NCBI GenBank assembly: GCA_041685835.1
Contig: JAWLEX010000001.1
Coordinates: 11,794 to 75,793, forward strand
Reading direction: 5' to 3'
Source of the DNA: JAIPEI01 sp041685835
Lineage (GTDB): Bacteria > Desulfobacterota > DSM-4660 > Desulfatiglandales > HGW-15
Length of the DNA: 64,000 bases
Below the pieces are notes generated by a model that did not search any database, had not been told where the DNA came from, and saw only the letters and a list, made by a program, of their open reading frames with translations. Made by a program: the position numbers and the translations under genes. Below are positions 32,951 through 41,210 of this stretch, in pieces. Position 1 is the first letter of the stretch; the number at the start of each line of letters is the position of its first letter.

Positions 32951-33660
32951 GGGACGCGGTCCGGCTCATGAGGGTTCTTTTGGCGGGGAACCGGGAACTC
33001 GGGCTGGATCCTCCGGCCGTGTCCGCCCCGGTGCTCGAGAGCCTGGAGAGGAAACCGCCGGCGGCCAACGGCCTGTCAGGGGAGGCGGGAGGGGCTCGAA
33101 CACTCGATGAGCTTCGGGCGATCCTGGGCGACTGCCGGCGATGCCCTCTTCACACCGGCCGGAACCGGCTGGTGTTTGGAGAAGGCAACCTTCGGGCGGA
33201 CCTCCTTTTCGTTGGGGAAGGGCCCGGTGGAGACGAGGATCGGACCGGGCGGCCTTTTGTGGGTGAAGCGGGCCGCCTGCTTACACGGATCATCAACGCC
33301 ATGGGCCTGTCACGGAGTGATGTCTATATATGTAACGTGGTGAAGTGCAGGCCGCCCCGGAACCGTAATCCCGAAGGCCTCGAGATCGCCGCCTGCCGTC
33401 CGTTCCTTGAGCGGCAGATCGACCTGGTGAAGCCGAAGGTGATCTGCACCCTAGGAAGAGTTGCGGGAGAAGAGCTCCTGGGTAAGACCTTTTCCGTTAC
33501 CAGGGACCGGGGTGCCTGGTTCGAGTATCGAGGCGTACCGGTAATGCCGACGTTTCATCCGGCATACCTCCTCAGGAACCCTGCGGCCAAACGGAATGTC
33601 TGGGAAGATGTTCAGAAGATCATGAAACGTCTGGCCCAGGGTGGAGGAAATCATGGATAA
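32917..33660 (+). CDS. Uracil-DNA glycosylase, family 4 (Fe-S type)
   Basis: 247-residue enzyme that removes uracil from DNA. The four cluster cysteines are in GDCRRCPLH, VVKCRPPRN and IAACRPFLE; the catalytic-site stretch is LFVGEGPGGDEDRTGRPFVG and the C-terminal motif is PTFHPAYLLRNPAAKR. The first ~70 residues are a family-variable helical lead. It overlaps coaBC by 34 bases and the next gene by 8 bases, indicating an operon. Confidence 0.92.
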   Translation: MEGRPTPEEELRDAVRLMRVLLAGNRELGLDPPAVSAPVLESLERKPPAANGLSGEAGGARTLDELRAILGDCRRCPLHTGRNRLVFGEGNLRADLLFVGEGPGGDEDRTGRPFVGEAGRLLTRIINAMGLSRSDVYICNVVKCRPPRNRNPEGLEIAACRPFLERQIDLVKPKVICTLGRVAGEELLGKTFSVTRDRGAWFEYRGVPVMPTFHPAYLLRNPAAKRNVWEDVQKIMKRLAQGGGNHG

Positions 33661-34969
33661 AGTTCGTACGGGGCGGATGATTTTCTTCCTCTTCCTTGTG
33701 TTTTATCTTGCTTTTGTGCAGGATCTTTCTGCGAGGGAATTCAGCGCCGGAACCGCTGTGATCATAGAACTCGATGGAGCGATAAACCCGGGCACCGCCT
33801 TGTATGTGGCCCGGGGTATCGAAGAGGCCCCGGATCTCGATGCGGAACTCATTGTTCTCCACGTTGACACGCCGGGGGGGCTGGCCTCCTCCATGAGGAC
33901 GATAGTCAAGTCTATCCTGAACTCTCCTGTTCCTGTGGCAGTCTATGTGAGCCCGCCTGGAGCCGGTGCTGCATCGGCCGGTGTCATGGTCACGGTAGCG
34001 GGTCACGTCGCCGCCATGGCGCCCGGGACCAACATCGGCGCGGCCCACCCGGTTTCCGCTGGAGGCAAGGACATCCAGGCTGAGATGTCCAGGAAGGTCA
34101 TCAACGACATGGCCTCCTACGGCCGCGGAATAGCCGATGAAAAGGGCCGGAACGGAGATTGGGTGGAAGAGGCGATCCGGGAGAGCGTGTCCGTGACCGC
34201 GGAGGAGGCCCTTGAAAAGAACATAATCGACCTCATTGCCGAGGACCTGGACGACCTCCTGCAAAAGCTGGATGGAAGGGAGATTGTGGTACAGGGTAAG
34301 ACTATGACCCTGGCCACGGCGGACCTCGAGCGCGTTAATTTTGAACCGGGGTTCCGCGACAGGGTCCTTCGGACCATCAGCGATCCGAACATCGCCTACA
34401 TCCTCATGATGATCGGCCTTGCAGGCCTCTACTTCGAGCTCAGCAACCCAGGTGCGATCCTGCCGGGAGTAATAGGCGCGATTTCCCTGATTCTGGCCTT
34501 TTTCTCGTTCCAGGCCCTGCCGGTGAATTATGCCGGGCTGCTGCTCATACTGCTCGGCGTCGTGCTGTTCATAGCGGAGATCAAGGTCACCAGCTACGGG
34601 CTTCTTTCGGTGGGTGGATTGATTTCCCTGACACTGGGGTCTATCATGCTGTTCGAGGACGTGGGAGTGCCTTTTCGAGTTATCCTGCCGACGGTCGCCT
34701 TGGTTGGAGGGTTTTTCATTGTGGTGGCCGCATTGGCCGTTCGGGCTTATCGGGGTCGGCCCAAGGGTGGATCTGAAGGAATTATCGGAGATATCGGGGT
34801 CGTGCAGACACGCCTTGATCCCGACGGCCTGGTCTTTGTTCATGGAGAGACCTGGAAGGCCCGGGCGGATGAAGCGATTGAGCCGGACGAGGAAGTGGAA
34901 GTCATCGCCATCCGGGGGCTGTCGTTGATTGTGAGACGTGCAGCGGGCAAGGCCCGGGCGGTTCGGTGA
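33653..34969 (+). CDS. NfeD family membrane-bound serine protease
   Basis: 438-residue long-form NfeD. Signal/anchor at residues 5-25 (MIFFLFLVFYLAFVQ), a ClpP-class protease domain with the nucleophile Ser in GAGAASAGVMV (about residue 105) and Lys further on, then four to five membrane segments (about 240-350: YILMMIGLAGLYFELSNPGA, LLLILLGVVLFIAEIKV, GGFFIVVAALAVRAY) and a C-terminal OB-like domain (VFVHGETWKARAD). The protease-type NfeD typically cuts stomatin-like partners, and a slipin gene follows. ATG 33653 lies behind GGAGG. Confidence 0.93.
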   Translation: MDKVRTGRMIFFLFLVFYLAFVQDLSAREFSAGTAVIIELDGAINPGTALYVARGIEEAPDLDAELIVLHVDTPGGLASSMRTIVKSILNSPVPVAVYVSPPGAGAASAGVMVTVAGHVAAMAPGTNIGAAHPVSAGGKDIQAEMSRKVINDMASYGRGIADEKGRNGDWVEEAIRESVSVTAEEALEKNIIDLIAEDLDDLLQKLDGREIVVQGKTMTLATADLERVNFEPGFRDRVLRTISDPNIAYILMMIGLAGLYFELSNPGAILPGVIGAISLILAFFSFQALPVNYAGLLLILLGVVLFIAEIKVTSYGLLSVGGLISLTLGSIMLFEDVGVPFRVILPTVALVGGFFIVVAALAVRAYRGRPKGGSEGIIGDIGVVQTRLDPDGLVFVHGETWKARADEAIEPDEEVEVIAIRGLSLIVRRAAGKARAVR

Positions 34970-35036
34970 GGGTTGCAAGGAGGGCCGGCTCCTGATATTA
35001 ATATCCGGCGATTAGCGCCGGAGGGGAGGGAAGGCG

Positions 35037-35783
35037 ATGTCTTATGTAATAGTACTCGTGCTGATCGTCATGTTCCTGGCGTCGGCTGTGAGGGTTCTCA
35101 GGGAGTACGAGCGGGGCGTTATCTTTCGCCTGGGGCGCGTTATCAAGACCAAGGGACCGGGCCTGATCATACTCATTCCGGTGATTGATAAGATGGTCAA
35201 GGTGAGCCTGCGCCTCGTGGCCATGGACGTTCCTTCGCAGGACGTCATCACCAGGGACAATGTTTCGATCAAGGTGAACGCGGTTATCTATTTTCGCGTC
35301 ATGAACCCGACGAACGCCACGGTGGAGGTGGAAAACTTCCTGTTCGCCACCTCCCAACTGGCCCAGACCACACTTCGAAGCGTCTGCGGCACTGTGGAGC
35401 TGGACGAACTGCTGGCGGAGCGGGAGAAGATCAACACCCGTATCCAGGAGATCCTGGACAGTCATACAGACCCGTGGGGCATCAAGGTTTCCAATGTGGA
35501 GGTCAAGCACATCGACTTGCCGGACGAGATGCAGCGATCCATGGCCCGGCAGGCCGAGGCCGAGCGGGACAGGCGGGCCAAAGTGATCAACGCCGAAGGA
35601 GAGTACCAGGCGGCAAACCGGCTGGCCGATGCGGCGGAGATCATTCAGAGATATCCGGAAGCGCTTCAGCTCCGGTATCTCCAGACCCTGCGGGAAATCT
35701 CGTCGGAGAGCAACTCAACCACCCTCTTTCCGATTCCCATTGACCTGTTGACCCCCTTTATTCGCAAGAAATTGGAATCGTAG
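35037..35783 (+). CDS. Slipin (stomatin/prohibitin-like membrane protein)
   Basis: 248-residue SPFH-domain protein partnering the upstream NfeD protease. N-terminal membrane hairpin (VIVLVLIVMFLASAVRVL), then YERGVIFRLGRVIKTKGPGL, SQDVITRDNVSIKVNAVIYF, TTLRSVCGTVELDELLAERE and the coiled ERDRRAKVINAEGEYQAAN: all slipin hallmarks. It is thought to form large rings at the inner membrane and to be cleaved by NfeD in some archaea and bacteria. The 67-base gap to nfeD keeps the two in one unit. Confidence 0.94.
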   Translation: MSYVIVLVLIVMFLASAVRVLREYERGVIFRLGRVIKTKGPGLIILIPVIDKMVKVSLRLVAMDVPSQDVITRDNVSIKVNAVIYFRVMNPTNATVEVENFLFATSQLAQTTLRSVCGTVELDELLAEREKINTRIQEILDSHTDPWGIKVSNVEVKHIDLPDEMQRSMARQAEAERDRRAKVINAEGEYQAANRLADAAEIIQRYPEALQLRYLQTLREISSESNSTTLFPIPIDLLTPFIRKKLES

Positions 35784-35850
35784 CGATGGCGCATCGAGGG
35801 AGACTCGAATAATTATTCAACCTTCAAACACAATAGGACCGGAGTAAAAC

Positions 35851-36240
35851 ATGGAGGAAGAAACCAAAACGCAGGAAGAAACCAGGGACAAGGCAAGGCT
35901 TAAGGCGGAGGAGATCGGCAAGCCGCTGGACAAGATGACGGCGATCGAACTCCGCGAAGTGGCCGTGCTCATCGAAGGCATAACCGGCGCCAGCGCAATG
36001 AAAAAGGATGAACTCCTTAAACTGATCAAGGAGGCCTGGGACATTTCAGAGGAAGAGGCGCCCGCCGAAAAGAAGGCGGTTCGTTCCGGGGTCACGGTCA
36101 AGGAGCTTAAGCAGAAAGTCGCACGGTTCAAGGATGAAAAAGCGGCCGCCCGAAACGCCGGTGACCGGTCCAGGGTGGATATCTTGAGACGGCGGATCAA
36201 CCGGCTCAAGAAACAGAGCAGAAAAGCGGCCCGGGCCTGA
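35851..36240 (+). CDS. Rho N-terminal (SAP-like) domain protein
   Basis: 129-residue charged, soluble protein. The middle part DKMTAIELREVAVLIEGITG and MKKDELLKLIKEAWD has the helix-extended-loop-helix pattern of the Rho_N/SAP domain, a nucleic-acid binding motif also seen at the start of Rho. The basic C-terminus (RRRINRLKKQSRKAARA) fits RNA or DNA binding. The first 30 residues are rich in Glu and Lys. Function unknown. It is followed by a terminator, making it the last gene of the coaBC-udg-nfeD-slipin run. Confidence 0.72.
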   Translation: MEEETKTQEETRDKARLKAEEIGKPLDKMTAIELREVAVLIEGITGASAMKKDELLKLIKEAWDISEEEAPAEKKAVRSGVTVKELKQKVARFKDEKAAARNAGDRSRVDILRRRINRLKKQSRKAARA

Positions 36241-36266
36241 GCCGGGGACGGATGGAAACTAATAAA

Positions 36267-36313
36267 AGGCCGTCAGGGGGGTACGGGTGGACCCGCCCGG
36301 GCCTCTTTTTTTG
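36267..36313 (+). terminator. Intrinsic terminator
   Basis: An outer stem aggcc / ggcct, with an inner cggg-tgga-cccg hairpin and G-rich/C-rich arms between, is followed by seven T. It lies 27 bases after the Rho_N-like gene and just before ispD. Confidence 0.72.
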
Positions 36314-36331
36314 CTGCGGGGCCGCTGCTGA

Positions 36332-37078
36332 ATGAATACGAAAGGGGAAGGCCTGGAACCCGGGTCCGGAACAGCCGCCGCAGTGATCCCAGCCGCCGGA
36401 GCCGGGATCCGTATGGGAGCGGACCGACCCAAGCAGTTCCTGTATCTCGGCGGGAAATCCATGCTTGCCGTCACACTTGGGGCCTTCGAACGATGTGCGG
36501 CGATCCGGACCGTGGTCCTGGTCGTACCCGCCGGGGAGCTGGAGCACTGTGAACGGGAGGTTGTCCGCGGGCAGGGCCTGACCAAGGTCCGGCATATCGT
36601 TCCGGGGGGAGCGCGTCGCCAGGATTCAGTCCGGCGCGGCCTGGAGGCATGCCCTCCGGACTGCGATATCGTGGTCGTCCATGACGGGGTCCGCCCGCTG
36701 GTGCGCCCCGGTTTGATCGAGCATATCGTGGCCGAGGCTCGAGAGCACGGGGCGGCGATTGCGGCCCTGCCGGCCAGGGAGACGGTCAAGGAGGTCCTGG
36801 GCGGGGGCTGGGTCGGACGGACACTGGACCGCCGGAAGCTCTGGATGATACAGACGCCCCAGGCGTTTCGCCTTTCAGTGCTTCTCGAGGTCCATAAAAG
36901 GGCCGCTGAACAAGGCTGGGAGGAGATGTCCGATGACGCCCTTATGCTGGAAAGATCCGGCATTCCGGTGCGGGTGGTCGAGGGGGCTGAGGACAACATC
37001 AAGGTCACCACACAAAACGACCTCGAGGTGGCCCGGTTTCTCCTGGAAGGACGAAGGGGCGAAGATTCCGCTTTGTGA
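36332..37078 (+). CDS. ispD: 2-C-methyl-D-erythritol 4-phosphate cytidylyltransferase
   Basis: 248-residue IspD of the non-mevalonate isoprenoid pathway: MEP plus CTP to CDP-methylerythritol. Nucleotide-site motif AAAVIPAAGAGIRMGADRPK (about residues 14-33), VHDGVRPLVRPGLIEH and IQTPQAFRLSVLLEVHKRA are clear. No ispF fusion or neighbour is present. The stop overlaps the possible GTG start of hemC (GTGA). The partner ispE lies at 48605. Confidence 0.93.
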   Translation: MNTKGEGLEPGSGTAAAVIPAAGAGIRMGADRPKQFLYLGGKSMLAVTLGAFERCAAIRTVVLVVPAGELEHCEREVVRGQGLTKVRHIVPGGARRQDSVRRGLEACPPDCDIVVVHDGVRPLVRPGLIEHIVAEAREHGAAIAALPARETVKEVLGGGWVGRTLDRRKLWMIQTPQAFRLSVLLEVHKRAAEQGWEEMSDDALMLERSGIPVRVVEGAEDNIKVTTQNDLEVARFLLEGRRGEDSAL

Positions 37079-37098
37079 ACTCAGCCCGGGCCTTGAAG

Positions 37099-38043
37099 AT
37101 GAGCATGATTATACGAATCGGCACGAGAGGAAGCAGGCTGGCCCTGGCCCAGAGCGAGTGGGTGCGGGAGCGCGTGGAGAAACGCCATGCCGGCGTGAAG
37201 GTTGAACTGGTCCGCATCAAGACCCGGGGCGACAAGATCCTGGACTCGCCCCTCAGCCTGGTGGGCGGCAAGGGGTTGTTCGTCAAGGAAATAGAGGAGG
37301 CCTTGATAAGGGAGGAGGTGGACGCGGCTGTACACAGCATGAAGGATGTCCCCACCGAACTTCCTCAAGGTCTGGGACTGCGTGTTTTTCCGGAGCGGGA
37401 AGACCCGAGGGACGTGCTGGTTTCGGTTCGGGGTGAGCTGTTCGACAGCTTGCCAAGGGAGGCCAGGGTAGGGACGAGCAGCCTGAGGCGCGGAGCCCAG
37501 ATCCTGCACCGTCGCCCGGACTTGAAGGTGTGTTCCATCCGCGGTAACGTGGAAACAAGACTAAAAAAACTTGAAACAGGAGAGGTCGAAGCGGTCGTGC
37601 TTGCGGCGGCCGGGATGCGTCGACTGGGGCTGGAAGGAAAAGTCACCCAGTTTCTCTCTATTTCCCATTTGCTGCCGGCCATGGGACAGGGGGCATTGGG
37701 TGTGGAGATGAGGCTGGACGACGAAAAGACATGGGACACCTTTCGTTTTCTCAACCACGAGACCACCGAAATTCGTGTCAGGGCAGAGCGCGCCCTTCTG
37801 GAGACGCTGGAGGGCGGGTGTCAGGTCCCCATCGCCGGTCACGCGGTCTTGGAAGGCGATATGCTGGCATTGAGGGGCCTTGTGGCGGAACTTGACGGAA
37901 GCGTCCTCATCGCCGATGAAGCGACTGGAGACCCGGCCCGGCCCGAAGAACTCGGCCGCCGGTTGGCCCGAATGCTCCTCGATGCCGGGGCGCGGGATAT
38001 CCTTCGGAGGTTGTACGGCGGCGTCGAGGGGACTACGCAGTAA
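37099..38043 (+). CDS. hemC: Hydroxymethylbilane synthase (porphobilinogen deaminase)
   Basis: 314-residue HemC, which joins four porphobilinogens to hydroxymethylbilane using a dipyrromethane cofactor on a cysteine. Motifs: IRIGTRGSRLALAQSEWV, AVHSMKDVPTELP, GTSSLRRGAQILHRRPDLKV, RGNVETRLKKLETG, and the cofactor cysteine in LEGGCQVPIAGHAV (about residue 245). ATG 37099 gives the usual length; GTG 37075, overlapping the ispD stop, would couple it to ispD and is possible. Next gene is the fused CobA-HemD, so the locus leads from porphobilinogen to precorrin-2, the entry to siroheme. Confidence 0.95.
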   Translation: MSMIIRIGTRGSRLALAQSEWVRERVEKRHAGVKVELVRIKTRGDKILDSPLSLVGGKGLFVKEIEEALIREEVDAAVHSMKDVPTELPQGLGLRVFPEREDPRDVLVSVRGELFDSLPREARVGTSSLRRGAQILHRRPDLKVCSIRGNVETRLKKLETGEVEAVVLAAAGMRRLGLEGKVTQFLSISHLLPAMGQGALGVEMRLDDEKTWDTFRFLNHETTEIRVRAERALLETLEGGCQVPIAGHAVLEGDMLALRGLVAELDGSVLIADEATGDPARPEELGRRLARMLLDAGARDILRRLYGGVEGTTQ

Positions 38044-38086
38044 TACCAAAATGAGCCTTGCCGCCGGCCGCCGAAAAAGTCTTTTG

Positions 38087-38155
38087 TCTCTTGCCAAGAC
38101 ACCAAGGCGCAGGAAAACCTTTTAATTTATTTGCCTTTGCGACTTTGCGGGATAA
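38087..38155. repeat. Dispersed 'gcgtctttgcg' element, copy 2
   Basis: Contains ccaagacaccaaggcgcagg, then aaaaccttttaatttatt and tgcctttgcgactttgcgg. It is the reverse-strand match of 31565-31634 and fills the hemC to cobA-hemD gap. Confidence 0.7.
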
Positions 38156-38161
38156 ATCACT

Positions 38162-39718
38162 ATGACAGACAATAAATCCGGCATGGTCTACCTTGTGGGG
38201 GCCGGCCCGGGCGATCCCGGGCTCCTGACGATCAAGGCCCGCGACTGCCTCCTTCAGGCGGAGGCCGTGGTGTACGATTACCTCGCCAACCCGGCCTTCC
38301 TGGACTTCGCGCCGGAGGGGGCCGAACTTGTTTATGTGGGCAAGAAGGCGGGGTCTCAAACCCTCAGCCAGGATGAAATCAATCGTCTCATCGTGGACCT
38401 GGCCCGCACCGGCAAGCGGGTGGTCCGTCTCAAGGGGGGGGATCCGTTTATCTTCGGCCGCGGAGGGGAAGAGGCCGAAGAACTGGCTGCCGCGGGCATC
38501 CCGTTCGAGGTGGTACCCGGGGTCACTTCCGCCGTCGCAGTGCCGGCCTATGCAGGGATCCCGCTCACGCATCGGGACATGACCGCCACCGTGGCCTTTA
38601 TAACCGGGCACGAAGATCCTTCCAAAGAGCAGACCTCCATCGCCTGGGATCGGTTGGCCACCGGGGCGGGCACGCTTGTCTTCCTGATGGGCGTGGGGAA
38701 CCTGCCGAACATAGCGGAACGGTTGATGGATCACGGGCGGTCAGGGGAGACCCCCACGGCCGTAGTCCGGCGGGGGACGGTGTCACGACAGCGGACCGTC
38801 ACCGGCCCTCTCAAGGACATCGCCCGTATAGTGCGGGATGAAGGGATCAAACCTCCGGCCATCATCGTGGTCGGCGAGGTGGTTTCTCTAAGGGATACGC
38901 TCAACTGGTACGAGCGTCGCCCTCTGTTCGGCCGCAGGGTGGTGGTGACCCGGGCCCGCGAGCAGGCCAGCGGTTTCATGGCCCGCCTGAGCGGGCTGGG
39001 CGCCGAGTGCATCCAGTTTCCCACCATCCGGGTGGTGCCTCCTGAGAGCTGGACACCTCTCGACGAGGCGATTCGAAACCTTGGAACATACGGCTGGATT
39101 CTCTTCACCAGCGTGAACGGCGTCCGTTTCTTTTTCGAGCGGCTGGAGGCAGGAGAAAAGGATGCACGCGACCTTAAAGGTGCTTGCGTCGGCGCCATCG
39201 GTCCGGCCACGGCCGATGCGCTGAAGAGGCGCGGCATTCGACCGGACCTGGTGCCGCCGGAATACCGGGCCGAATCCATTGCGGAGGCCCTTGGGTGCGA
39301 ACCGCTTGAAGGCGTGAGAGTGCTGCTGCCGCGGGCGGAAAAGGCCCGGGAGGTCCTTCCCGGCGAACTCGAGCGCAGGGGGGCCATAGTGGATGTGGTC
39401 CCGGCATACCGGACCGTGAGGCCCGACCGGGACACGACAAGGGTGCGCACCATGTTCGAGAGGGGTGAGATCGACCTGATCACTTTTACGAGCTCCTCCA
39501 CGGTAACGAATTTCGCGGACATGTTCGCCGGAGACGCCGTCTCTCTGCGGGACTGGATGAAACGGACCGCTGTGGCCTGCATCGGGCCGATAACAGCGAA
39601 GACGGCTCAAGGGCTGGGTTTTTCCGTGGATGTTATGCCGACCAGTTACACGATCGACTCCCTGACCAAGGCGGTCTTGGACTATTTTTCGAGTGAACAG
39701 TCGGATTCGGTGTCCTGA
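38162..39718 (+). CDS. cobA-hemD: Fused uroporphyrinogen-III methyltransferase / uroporphyrinogen-III synthase
   Basis: 518-residue two-domain enzyme. Residues 1-250 are the SAM-dependent methyltransferase (CobA/SUMT) with GMVYLVGAGPGDPGLLTIKA, VRLKGGDPFIFGRGGEEAEE, YAGIPLTHRDMTATVAFITG and GTLVFLMGVGNL; residues 260-505 are HemD with RRVVVTRAREQASGFMARL, ILFTSVNGVRFFFERL and LITFTSSSTVTNFADMF. Together they convert hydroxymethylbilane to precorrin-2, the precursor of siroheme and corrinoids. The fusion is common in Desulfobacterota and Firmicutes. No fused dehydrogenase/ferrochelatase (CysG-type) part is present. Confidence 0.95.
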   Translation: MTDNKSGMVYLVGAGPGDPGLLTIKARDCLLQAEAVVYDYLANPAFLDFAPEGAELVYVGKKAGSQTLSQDEINRLIVDLARTGKRVVRLKGGDPFIFGRGGEEAEELAAAGIPFEVVPGVTSAVAVPAYAGIPLTHRDMTATVAFITGHEDPSKEQTSIAWDRLATGAGTLVFLMGVGNLPNIAERLMDHGRSGETPTAVVRRGTVSRQRTVTGPLKDIARIVRDEGIKPPAIIVVGEVVSLRDTLNWYERRPLFGRRVVVTRAREQASGFMARLSGLGAECIQFPTIRVVPPESWTPLDEAIRNLGTYGWILFTSVNGVRFFFERLEAGEKDARDLKGACVGAIGPATADALKRRGIRPDLVPPEYRAESIAEALGCEPLEGVRVLLPRAEKAREVLPGELERRGAIVDVVPAYRTVRPDRDTTRVRTMFERGEIDLITFTSSSTVTNFADMFAGDAVSLRDWMKRTAVACIGPITAKTAQGLGFSVDVMPTSYTIDSLTKAVLDYFSSEQSDSVS

Positions 39719-39764
39719 TCGCCGGGCCGGGGCCTGCATCCTGCGTCCGGAAGGAGCATGATAC

Positions 39765-41144
39765 ATGGAATTCGAAAAGGACATCCTCTGCATCGGAGCC
39801 GGGTATGTGGGCGGGCCCACCATGTCGGTGATCGCCGACCGGTGTCCGCAATACCGGGTGACCGTAGTGGACATCGATGAAGAGCGGATCCGTGCCTGGA
39901 ACAGCGACCGCCTGCCCATTTATGAGCCCGGCCTGGACGAGGTCGTGGCAAGGGCCCGGGGGCGAAACCTCTTTTTCTCCGCGGACATAGAGGAGGGTAT
40001 TCGGCAGGCCCATATCATCTTTGTCTCGGTGAACACGCCTACCAAGACCTTCGGCCAGGGTGCCGGGCGGGCCGCCGACCTCCAGTACTGGGAAAAGACC
40101 GCACGGCAGATCCTGGAGAACTCCTCCTCAGACAAGATCATAGTTGAAAAGTCCACCCTGCCCGTGCGCACGGCGGCCGCCATGGAGAGGATCCTGAATT
40201 CGACCTCCCGAAAACCGCATTTCGAGGTGGTCTCCAACCCCGAGTTCCTGGCCGAGGGCACGGCCATCCATGACCTGGAAAACCCGGACAGGGTACTGGT
40301 GGGCTCCCGGGAGACACCGGAAGGGATCCGCGCACGAAAGGAGATCGTAAAGATCTATGACAACTGGGTCCCGGAAGAACGGATTTTAGAGAGCAACATC
40401 TGGAGCTCCGAACTCTCCAAGCTTACGGCCAACGCCTTCCTGGCCCAGCGGATTTCGTCCATTAATTCCATCTCGGCCCTGTGCGAGAAGACCGAGGCGG
40501 AGGTCGACGAGGTGGCATTCGCCATCGGGATGGACTCTCGCATAGGAGACAAGTTTCTTAAGGCCGGCGTGGGGTTCGGGGGGTCCTGCTTCAAGAAGGA
40601 CATTCTCAACCTCGTCTACATCTGCGAGAATTACGGGCTGGATGAAGTCGCCCGGTACTGGGAGTCTGTGATTCGAATAAACGAGTGGCAGGAGGACCGG
40701 TTCGTCCGGAACATGGTGGGCAACATGTTCAACACGGTGGCGGGAAAGCGGATCGCACTGTTCGGCTTTGCCTTCAAGGCGAATACGGGTGACACCCGGG
40801 AGTCTCCGGCCATCCATGTGGCAAGGGGCTTACTGGATGAGCATGCCCAACTCGTAGTCACCGACCCCAAGGCCCTGGAAAACGCCCGTGCTGATCTGGC
40901 CGATGTGGACGGAGACGTGACGTTCGAGGAGGACCCTTACAAGGCCGCGGACGGCGCGCACGCCATCGCCGTGGTTACGGAATGGGACTTCTTCCGGACT
41001 CTGGATTATGAGCGCATCTTTCGGGGCATGGTCTGGCCGTCCTTTATCTTCGACGGGCGCAATATCCTGGACCACGAAAAACTATACGAGATAGGCTTCA
41101 ACGTGTTTGCCATAGGAAAGGCCCCGTTGAAGCACTTCAAATAA
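39765..41144 (+). CDS. ugd: UDP-glucose 6-dehydrogenase, eukaryote-like class
   Basis: 459-residue nucleotide-sugar dehydrogenase making UDP-glucuronate for envelope polysaccharides. N-terminal NAD site ILCIGAGYVGGPTMSVIADR, VSVNTPTKTFG, VEKSTLPVRTAAAM, NPEFLAEGTAI, and the catalytic Cys in GVGFGGSCFKKDILNL (about residue 270). The overall form (GAGYVGGPT, FGGSCFKKD) resembles the animal and plant UGDH group more than the short E. coli type (FGGSCFPKD). GGAAGGAG precedes the ATG. It stands between tetrapyrrole and purine genes without other sugar genes. Confidence 0.9.
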   Translation: MEFEKDILCIGAGYVGGPTMSVIADRCPQYRVTVVDIDEERIRAWNSDRLPIYEPGLDEVVARARGRNLFFSADIEEGIRQAHIIFVSVNTPTKTFGQGAGRAADLQYWEKTARQILENSSSDKIIVEKSTLPVRTAAAMERILNSTSRKPHFEVVSNPEFLAEGTAIHDLENPDRVLVGSRETPEGIRARKEIVKIYDNWVPEERILESNIWSSELSKLTANAFLAQRISSINSISALCEKTEAEVDEVAFAIGMDSRIGDKFLKAGVGFGGSCFKKDILNLVYICENYGLDEVARYWESVIRINEWQEDRFVRNMVGNMFNTVAGKRIALFGFAFKANTGDTRESPAIHVARGLLDEHAQLVVTDPKALENARADLADVDGDVTFEEDPYKAADGAHAIAVVTEWDFFRTLDYERIFRGMVWPSFIFDGRNILDHEKLYEIGFNVFAIGKAPLKHFK

Positions 41145-41210
41145 TCTGTGTCTGAGGGAAGCCGGCGTGGCCGGATTTCACAAAAGGCTGTAGTGGGCTG
41201 GAGGAAAGGC

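Noticed and set aside
36332..38043. ispD-hemC overlap read as a gene fusion
   Set aside because: The frames differ and each product is full length; it is ordinary overlap of stop and possible GTG start.
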